Shown here: positions 14,468 through 19,147 of the stretch, piece after piece
Layout: the number at the start of each line of letters is the position of its first letter
Position numbering within the stretch: position 1 is the first letter of the stretch
Assembly: GCA_002409975.1 (NCBI GenBank)
Contig: DHOO01000039.1
Location: 1-19,147 of the forward strand
DNA length: 19,147 nucleotides
DNA from: Firmicutes bacterium UBA5388
GTDB lineage: Bacteria; Bacillota; UBA4882; UBA10575
Direction of reading: 5' to 3'
Translations under genes and position numbers: made by a program
The notes under the pieces: model-generated
What the model was told of the DNA's origin: nothing
Database searches by the model: none
The model's input: the letters and a program-made list of their open reading frames with translations, nothing else

Positions 14468-15007
14468 TTACTTAGCTTGAATAGTAATGGGGATTGTCAG
14501 CCAAGGATTTGCCTTAAAATTGTAAGTTTTACCTGCTACTTCCGTATCAAGTGTGCTCCTCGTTTGAGCTAAAGCCGCTTGCCCTAATTCTTCAATGTAA
14601 GGTGTTAAATCAATTTCTGTTAAAGAATCAAAGACTGATTTTTCCGCTATACTTTGAAGCTCCTTTTTAACAAGCTCCCCCACCTCCCGGGGTAAGGATA
14701 CCTCACCGTCTTCAAAACGGATCATTAAGCGATCGAGACGTTGAAAATTTTGTCTGATGGCCGCTGGTAATTCTATTCTTAACTTTTCTAATAAGACACT
14801 TAGTTCCAAGGAAGCTTCTTGTTTTATTTGATCCCGGATTAAAATCGCCGGAATACTCTGGTCCAAATTAATCTGAAAACCTACCATCCCTAAATAATAA
14901 TAAAGTGCTGTCGTAGAGAGAAACAAAGAAACAAATACGCCGAGAGTTAAACCCTTCCAAAAACCATTACTTCCCTTCTTCGGTTCCTCTATTGCCTTCT
15001 CCTTCAC
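14468..15007 (-). CDS. Hypothetical single-pass membrane protein
   Basis: I do not recognise this 179-residue protein. A charged N-terminus (about residues 1-16) is followed by one hydrophobic segment (about 17-40), then a mostly helical, charged outer domain with the pattern of an amphipathic or coiled region (about 50-150), and a short C-terminal tail. The arrangement fits a membrane anchor with an extracytoplasmic domain; no lipobox, catalytic motif or cysteine pattern is seen. The start is a GTG at 15007, with GGGAGG 7 bases upstream. It stands alone between a terminator and the gntR promoter, so it is probably a monocistronic unit. A 35-base dyad lies just upstream of its ribosome binding site. 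Confidence 0.75.
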   Translation of the reverse strand: MKEKAIEEPKKGSNGFWKGLTLGVFVSLFLSTTALYYYLGMVGFQINLDQSIPAILIRDQIKQEASLELSVLLEKLRIELPAAIRQNFQRLDRLMIRFEDGEVSLPREVGELVKKELQSIAEKSVFDSLTEIDLTPYIEELGQAALAQTRSTLDTEVAGKTYNFKANPWLTIPITIQAK

Positions 15008-15022
15008 TTCTCTACCTCCCTA

Positions 15023-15057
15023 GTTCAAAAATATACTAGGTATATTATTCCTTGAAC
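15023..15057. promoter_or_regulatory. 35-base imperfect dyad upstream of the membrane protein gene
   Basis: GTTCAA and TTGAAC form the outer arms, and AATATAC and GTATATT the inner arms around CTA. The dyad ends a few bases before the GGGAGG ribosome binding site. It could be an operator over the promoter or a 5'-UTR hairpin. Confidence 0.5.
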
Positions 15058-15112
15058 TTTGGGAGTTTATGTGAAAACATTTTCTTCTGTCTTCTAAGAA
15101 AATCTCTTTCAG

Positions 15113-15153
15113 AACAAAAACAGAAGCTGGAATGCTAACGCACTCCAGCTTCT
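15113..15153 (-). terminator. Intrinsic terminator of the ferredoxin oxidoreductase operon
   Basis: AGAAGCTGGA and TCCAGCTTCT make a perfect 10-bp stem with a 12-base loop, followed on the minus strand by GTTTTTGTT. It begins 26 bases past the gamma-subunit stop. Confidence 0.92.
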
Positions 15154-15178
15154 ATCATTATCGGATTAAATTCCGAAA

Positions 15179-15721
15179 TCAACTTTTTTCCACCAATTCC
15201 AACCCTTTCTGTAGCGCCGCGCTATTCAAGGGGATCAGTTTATGACGATGGGGAGGAAGAACTTGTTTTAAAGCTTCTTCGATACTAGACAAATCAACTA
15301 TTTTAGTAAGGCCGAGATAAGCGCCTAAGGCCACCATATTCGCGACTTTATCATTTCCTAATTCATTGGCAATCTCATTCGTAGGAACCGGAAAGATCTT
15401 AAGCCCGGGAATCTCTGGTACGGCTTCAATCATAGAAGAGTTATAAACAATCACTCCGCCCGGTTTCACCGCTAACTTAAACTTCTCCAACGAGGGCCGG
15501 TTCATAGCAATAATCCCATCCGGTTCAGAAACAATGGGAGAACCAACAGGTTGATCCGAGATGACCACTGAACAGTTGGCCGTGCCTCCGCGCATCTCAG
15601 GGCCATAAGCAGGAAACCAAGTAACCGCTTTGCCTTCAATCATCCCTCCATAGGCTAAAAGTTGCCCAATCAGCATTACGCCCTGTCCGCCAAAACCGGC
15701 ACAAATGATCTCATGCGTCAT
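15179..15721 (-). CDS. korC: 2-oxoacid:ferredoxin oxidoreductase, gamma subunit
   Basis: The gamma subunit belongs to the cytoplasmic complex that oxidatively decarboxylates a 2-oxoacid to an acyl-CoA and reduces ferredoxin, or runs in reverse. GFGGQGVMLIGQLLAYG (9-25) and WFPAYGPEMRGGTANC (35-50) are the family signatures. The length, 180 residues, is typical. The ATG overlaps the beta-subunit stop by 11 bases and has an excellent ribosome binding site, GGAGGAGGTGA, 6 bases away. The subunit set matches 2-oxoglutarate (Kor) and branched-chain (Vor) enzymes; sequence alone does not settle the substrate. A strong terminator follows. Confidence 0.92.
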   Translation of the reverse strand: MTHEIICAGFGGQGVMLIGQLLAYGGMIEGKAVTWFPAYGPEMRGGTANCSVVISDQPVGSPIVSEPDGIIAMNRPSLEKFKLAVKPGGVIVYNSSMIEAVPEIPGLKIFPVPTNEIANELGNDKVANMVALGAYLGLTKIVDLSSIEEALKQVLPPHRHKLIPLNSAALQKGLELVEKS

Positions 15722-16469
15722 GAGAAGTCACCTCCTCCGGAGAACGAAAAACTCCTAAGGGATAATAGGGGATCATCTTGTCCTTCACCCACTGTAAAGC
15801 ATTGACCGGTGTCATTCCCCAGTTGGTGGGACAAGAAGATAATACTTCAACCAAGGCAAATCCTTGACCGGAGATCTGCATCTCAAAAGCTTTACGGATG
15901 GCCTGGCCGGCCTTGATAATATGCTGAGGATCATGAACACTTACCCGCGCCAAGTAAGAGGGACCATCCAAAGTAGCCAACAGCTCACAGACCCTAATCG
16001 GATAACCGACTGTGGCCGTATCGCGACCGTAAGGCGAAGTAGTTGTCTTTTGCCCCGGTAGGGTAGTAGGCGCCATTTGTCCTCCGGTCATCCCGTAGAC
16101 AGCATTATTCACAAAAATAACAGCAATTTTTTCTCCCCGAGCGGCGGCATGGATAATTTCCGCAGCTCCGATAGAAGCCAAATCTCCATCCCCCTGGTAA
16201 GCAAAGACCACCGCCCCCGGATGAACCCGCTTAATACCAGTGGCTACTGCCGGGGCACGACCATGAGCAGCCTCTTGAAAATCTACATTAAAATACTCAT
16301 AAGCTAACACCGCACAGCCAACAGGAGCGACACCGATTGTCTTCTCCTCGACTCCCAACTCATCTATGGCTTCAGCAACCAAACGGTGGATAATTCCATG
16401 CGTGCAACCTGGACAATAATGGGTTCTCTTTTCTGACAACGCGTGCGGATAACCAAAGACTTTCTTCAT
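15711..16469 (-). CDS. korB: 2-oxoacid:ferredoxin oxidoreductase, beta subunit
   Basis: The beta subunit binds thiamine diphosphate and the proximal [4Fe-4S] cluster. The TPP motif runs from GDGD (93-96) to NNAVYGMTGGQ (121-131). Cluster ligands are most likely Cys19, Cys22, Cys52 and Cys213. PVGCAVL and AHGRAPAVATG are conserved in Kor/Vor beta chains. The length is 252 residues. The ATG overlaps the alpha-subunit stop by 4 bases (ATGA), with AAGGAGGGG just upstream, so translation is probably coupled. It pairs with the alpha chain to form the catalytic core. Confidence 0.94.
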   Translation of the reverse strand: MKKVFGYPHALSEKRTHYCPGCTHGIIHRLVAEAIDELGVEEKTIGVAPVGCAVLAYEYFNVDFQEAAHGRAPAVATGIKRVHPGAVVFAYQGDGDLASIGAAEIIHAAARGEKIAVIFVNNAVYGMTGGQMAPTTLPGQKTTTSPYGRDTATVGYPIRVCELLATLDGPSYLARVSVHDPQHIIKAGQAIRKAFEMQISGQGFALVEVLSSCPTNWGMTPVNALQWVKDKMIPYYPLGVFRSPEEVTSHDA

Positions 16470-17530
16470 TTTGCCCCTCCTTTCCGCAACAAAGAAGCGA
16501 TCTCCTCATAAACCTCTCGAACAGTGGGAATAGTGCCGTTTAATTTTCCAAAAAACTCAACTTTGGAACGATCATTAACCGCCAGAATAACATCTTCTAC
16601 TAACTGGCCGGCACTCATCTCTACTACTAAAAATTTCTTCCCCTTGTTGGCCAGCTCTTGTAAAACCTGCTTCGGAAAAGGCCATAAAGTAATAGGACGA
16701 AAGAGTCCCACTTTTTTTCCTTCCTCTCGCAACAGCGCAATAGCGGACCTTACCACTCGAGAACTAGTCCCATAAGCAACCACAATTAAATCAGCATCAT
16801 CGACGCCATCAGCTTCATAACGAACTTCTTCCGCCTCAATACGCGCATACTTAGCCTGTAATTCAATATTGATCTTTTCCAAGTCCTCACCGATAATCCC
16901 CAAACTATTAATCACATTAGGTTTGCTTCGACCTTTTTTCCCCGTTGTGGCCCAAGCTTTGTCAGCAGGTATCTCCTGCATCTCCGGGAGAATCACCGGT
17001 TCCATCATCTGACCCATAATGGCGTCAGATAAGATCATTACCGGATTACGGTATTGTTCAGCTTTGTCAAAAGCGATCCCGATCAAATCCACCATCTCTT
17101 GACCTGTTCCCGGCGCATAAACGATTAAACGATAATCGCCATGACCGCCACCCTTTGTGGCTTGGAAATAATCAGACTGCGAAGGGTTTAACCCCCCAAG
17201 CCCCGGGCCGCCCCGCGCCACATTCACAACCACACATGGCACCTGCGCCCCGGCAATATAAGAAATCCCCTCTTGTTTCAGACTAATTCCCGGACTAGAA
17301 GAGGATGTTAACGCTCTCGCCCCGGCTCCACCAGCGCCATAAATCATATTAATTGCGCTTACTTCACTTTCAGCTTGCAAGAAAACACCGTTAACTTCCG
17401 GCATCCGTCTAGCCATATACTCCGGTATTTCATTCTGCGGGGTAATTGGGTAGCCAAAAAAGAACCGACACCCCGCTCTAATTGCTCCCTCGGCTAGAGC
17501 CTCGTTACCTTTCATCATAACTCGTTCCAA
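16466..17530 (-). CDS. korA: 2-oxoacid:ferredoxin oxidoreductase, alpha subunit (VorB/KorA type)
   Basis: The alpha subunit carries the pyrimidine-binding part of the TPP site and the domain contacting CoA. FFGYPITPQNEIPEYM (24-39) holds the YPITP motif. SSSSPGISLKQEGISY and GGPGLGGLNPSQSDY are typical of the 350-residue VorB/KorA group; VVAYGTSSRVVRSA and LFRPITLWPFP mark domain II. The length is 354 residues. The start is a TTG at 17530, with GGAGG 8 bases upstream; the next ATGs lack a site. Homologues are variously called 3-methyl-2-oxobutanoate or 2-oxoglutarate oxidoreductases, so the substrate is open. A 173-base spacer with repeats separates it from the ferredoxin gene. Confidence 0.93.
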   Translation of the reverse strand: MERVMMKGNEALAEGAIRAGCRFFFGYPITPQNEIPEYMARRMPEVNGVFLQAESEVSAINMIYGAGGAGARALTSSSSPGISLKQEGISYIAGAQVPCVVVNVARGGPGLGGLNPSQSDYFQATKGGGHGDYRLIVYAPGTGQEMVDLIGIAFDKAEQYRNPVMILSDAIMGQMMEPVILPEMQEIPADKAWATTGKKGRSKPNVINSLGIIGEDLEKINIELQAKYARIEAEEVRYEADGVDDADLIVVAYGTSSRVVRSAIALLREEGKKVGLFRPITLWPFPKQVLQELANKGKKFLVVEMSAGQLVEDVILAVNDRSKVEFFGKLNGTIPTVREVYEEIASLLRKGGAK

Positions 17531-17578
17531 GATCCGTACCTCCCATTCTTCTAAAGTAAACTTTTAACACATTAAGAA

Positions 17579-17693
17579 TACCCGCATCAGTTAATTGATA
17601 GCTAATTTCTGATAACTAACAGTTTGATTAGACACAAAAAGCGGAGAAGGAGTAAACTTAAATTTTCCTTAGCCTTCCGATTTCATGCGGGTA
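17579..17693. repeat. Inverted repeat framing the korD-korA spacer
   Basis: TACCCGCAT (17579-17587) and ATGCGGGTA (17685-17693) are perfect 9-base inverted arms around 97 bases. Inside lie two near-identical direct copies, TGATAGCTAA (17596-17605) and TGATAACTAA (17610-17619), 14 bases apart. This may be a long-range RNA stem or a regulator site; no intrinsic terminator is convincing. Confidence 0.45.
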
Positions 17694-17703
17694 AACCATA
17701 GTG

Positions 17704-17904
17704 TTACTTATAAACTTCTATTGCCACATCCGGACAAATCCGGGCACAAAAAGCACAACCAATACAATCGGTTCCTTTAAGTTCCACAAAATGATAACCT
17801 TGAGCATTAATTTTTTCTGATAAACCCAAGATCTTTTTAGGACAAACCGAGATACACAGTTCACAGCCTTTACAGCGTTCTCCATTAATATCCAATTTAG
17901 CCAA
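17704..17904 (-). CDS. korD: 2-oxoacid:ferredoxin oxidoreductase, delta (ferredoxin-like) subunit
   Basis: This 66-residue 2[4Fe-4S] ferredoxin-type protein has two complete CxxCxxCxxxCP motifs, CKGCELCISVCP and CIGCAFCARICP. It should carry electrons from the TPP centre to free ferredoxin as the delta subunit of the downstream alpha-beta-gamma complex. The start is a TTG at 17904 with GAGGAG 8 bases upstream. Its position ahead of the alpha gene is usual for Kor/Vor operons. The ATPase gene upstream ends 39 bases away on the same strand. Confidence 0.93.
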   Translation of the reverse strand: MAKLDINGERCKGCELCISVCPKKILGLSEKINAQGYHFVELKGTDCIGCAFCARICPDVAIEVYK

Positions 17905-17943
17905 GATTAAATCTCCTCTCCTAAAAATATGGTTGTTTATAGT

Positions 17944-18615
17944 TTAAATGACTTCCCACGGGGGAAGCATGAAAAGTTTGAGATAGATTGACTTTTCCTC
18001 TTCTTGCTCATGAAGAAAAAAATCATCTTCAGTAAAAGTTGTTAAAACTACAGGCACGTTTAATAACCGGGCGGCGGCATCGACAATCAAAGATCCTTCT
18101 GCTCTCAGTTGTCGATTCGTCAGCTTACCCATATTGGCATTATCAACAAGGCCGGTAATCTTTAATCGGGAGGCGTTTTCTATCTCCCCGGCCAGCCGCG
18201 CTATTTTTGCCGGATCAGAGTAGCCCGGTCGGTACGGGTTTAAAACTAGCCATAGATCGTAATTATTATCAGTAAAATATGGCTGAAAACGACCTAAAGT
18301 CTTAGCGCCAACCGGATCTCCTCCTACGTCAAAAATAACTTGTCTACTCTTATTTTGTAACAAAGAAAAAATCCGAGGGGAGAGCGCGGGCAGATCCGCC
18401 ATTTCTAAACCGGGTTGGGTAGAAACCAGTTCGATTCCATGTTTCCCCAACAGAGGTATTAATTCGCGAGAACGAAAGTAAGGATTTACAATATCCAGAT
18501 CAACCAGACCAATGTTCGGCTGATGCCGGTTCAATTTTAAAGCATAATTTACAGCTACTTCGGTTTTGCCGCTTCCGAACGGTCCGGTAAAAATGGTGAT
18601 TCTTTTTTTTTGCAC
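17944..18615 (-). CDS. SIMIBI-class ATP/GTPase (CobQ/CobB/MinD/ParA-like), function unknown
   Basis: The P-loop GPFGSGKT is at residues 11-18. It is followed by a switch-like GLVDLDIVNPYFRSRE and a Walker B-like IFDVGGDPVGAK, features of small deviant-Walker ATPases used in cofactor or cluster maturation and in partitioning. The length is 223 residues, without membrane segments. I chose the GTG at 18615 because GGAGG lies 7 bases upstream and the product begins close to the first beta strand. A TTG at 18663, 3 bases after folC, would add 16 residues but has no clear ribosome binding site. It sits in line with the ferredoxin oxidoreductase genes. A role in assembling or activating that complex is possible but unproven. 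Confidence 0.85.
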   Translation of the reverse strand: MQKKRITIFTGPFGSGKTEVAVNYALKLNRHQPNIGLVDLDIVNPYFRSRELIPLLGKHGIELVSTQPGLEMADLPALSPRIFSLLQNKSRQVIFDVGGDPVGAKTLGRFQPYFTDNNYDLWLVLNPYRPGYSDPAKIARLAGEIENASRLKITGLVDNANMGKLTNRQLRAEGSLIVDAAARLLNVPVVLTTFTEDDFFLHEQEEEKSIYLKLFMLPPWEVI

Positions 18616-18666
18616 CCATCTTCCTCCATCAATTTGACGCGCAAAGTCATCAAAAGTTAGCAAGTT

Positions 18667-19147
18667 TTATAATCTTCTTTTTAAGATATAAGGACGTAAA
18701 TAACCTAAAAGATATAAAGAACCGGTTACTACCAGTAACTCCCCTACTTTCATCTTACACTCGGCAGTATTTAAAGCTGTTAGCGCATCTTCAACTTCAA
18801 CGGTCTCCACCCCTAAATCCCGAAAGGCCCGCGCTACTCGGTCACAAGAGGCCGACTTCGGATCAGGAACAGTAGTGGCATAGACCTTCCTTAAATCAGA
18901 TCCTAAGATCGAAGATAACAGCGAAGCGATGGCTTCCACCGGTCGATTATCTAAAATGCCCACCACCGCCTGAATTTCTTTTCCCGGAAATAACCGGCGT
19001 AGCCCCCGGGCCAATACGCTCATCCCATCCAGATTATGAGCGCCATCCATAATAATACTAGGGGGACCGGGTAAATACTCCATACGCCCGGGCCAGTATA
19101 TTTCAGAAAAACCTTTTTCCAGATCATTCTTTTTCCAAGGAAAACCT
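18667..19147 (-). CDS. folC: Bifunctional folylpolyglutamate synthase/dihydrofolate synthase, C-terminal part
   Basis: FolC adds glutamate to dihydropteroate and to tetrahydrofolates. Only the C-terminal 160 or so residues are present; the frame stays open to the window edge, so the start lies outside. WPGRMEYL followed by IIMDGAHNLDG is the family's domain-linker and C-terminal signature (WPGR...DGAHN). VVTGSLYLLGYLRP near the end is also typical. An ATG at 19083 falls inside this conserved region and is not the real start. The ATPase gene follows directly. Confidence 0.92.
   Translation of the reverse strand, partial: GFPWKKNDLEKGFSEIYWPGRMEYLPGPPSIIMDGAHNLDGMSVLARGLRRLFPGKEIQAVVGILDNRPVEAIASLLSSILGSDLRKVYATTVPDPKSASCDRVARAFRDLGVETVEVEDALTALNTAECKMKVGELLVVTGSLYLLGYLRPYILKRRL

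Overview
The window reads as a chromosomal segment from an anaerobic, low-to-mid GC Gram-positive bacterium (Firmicutes/Clostridia-like). The evidence is a PyrR-controlled pyrimidine operon with RNA attenuators, strong AGGAGG-type ribosome binding sites, frequent TTG starts, an energy-coupling factor (ECF) vitamin/nucleoside-type transporter, and a ferredoxin-dependent 2-oxoacid oxidoreductase. No species-level call is possible from the sequence alone. Every gene I can support is on the minus strand, so transcription runs from high to low coordinates. No tRNA, rRNA, CRISPR array or transposase gene is visible.

Region 1 (18667-19147) is the C-terminal end of folC, cut by the window edge. It is followed by a small SIMIBI/CobQ-like ATPase and a four-gene ferredoxin oxidoreductase set in the order delta (ferredoxin), alpha, beta, gamma (17904 down to 15179). 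The set ends in a clear intrinsic terminator (15113-15153). Region 2 (14468-15007) is a lone single-pass membrane protein of unknown function behind a 35-base dyad.

Region 3 (14327 down to 8190) is a six-gene cassette: GntR/HutC regulator, PfkB kinase, ECF S component, fused double EcfA ATPase, EcfT, and an ADP-ribosylglycohydrolase-family enzyme. A promoter and a palindromic candidate operator precede the regulator. The kinase + glycohydrolase + GntR + transporter combination mirrors the gene content of E. coli yegTUVW, but with an ECF importer in place of the permease. I infer an uptake-and-salvage pathway for an N-riboside whose identity is unknown. The cassette looks AT-richer than its flanks.

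Region 4 (8047 down to 76) is the de novo UMP operon: promoter, PyrR attenuator, then pyrR, a second PyrR attenuator, uraA, pyrB, pyrC, pyrK, pyrD, pyrF and pyrE. The genes are tightly packed with several overlaps. carA and carB, which sit between pyrC and pyrK in B. subtilis, are absent here; a 113-base gap occupies that place. The third B. subtilis attenuator position (uraA-pyrB) holds a strong hairpin but no PyrR-binding loop.

An intergenic repeat built around GAAAACACTTCG occurs three times (30-60, 7800-7830, 14369-14401). Two nearly identical 31-base copies lie in inverted orientation around the pyr genes, one of them inside an unusually long pyr leader. These repeats and the ECF-linked riboside cassette are the most interesting things in the window.
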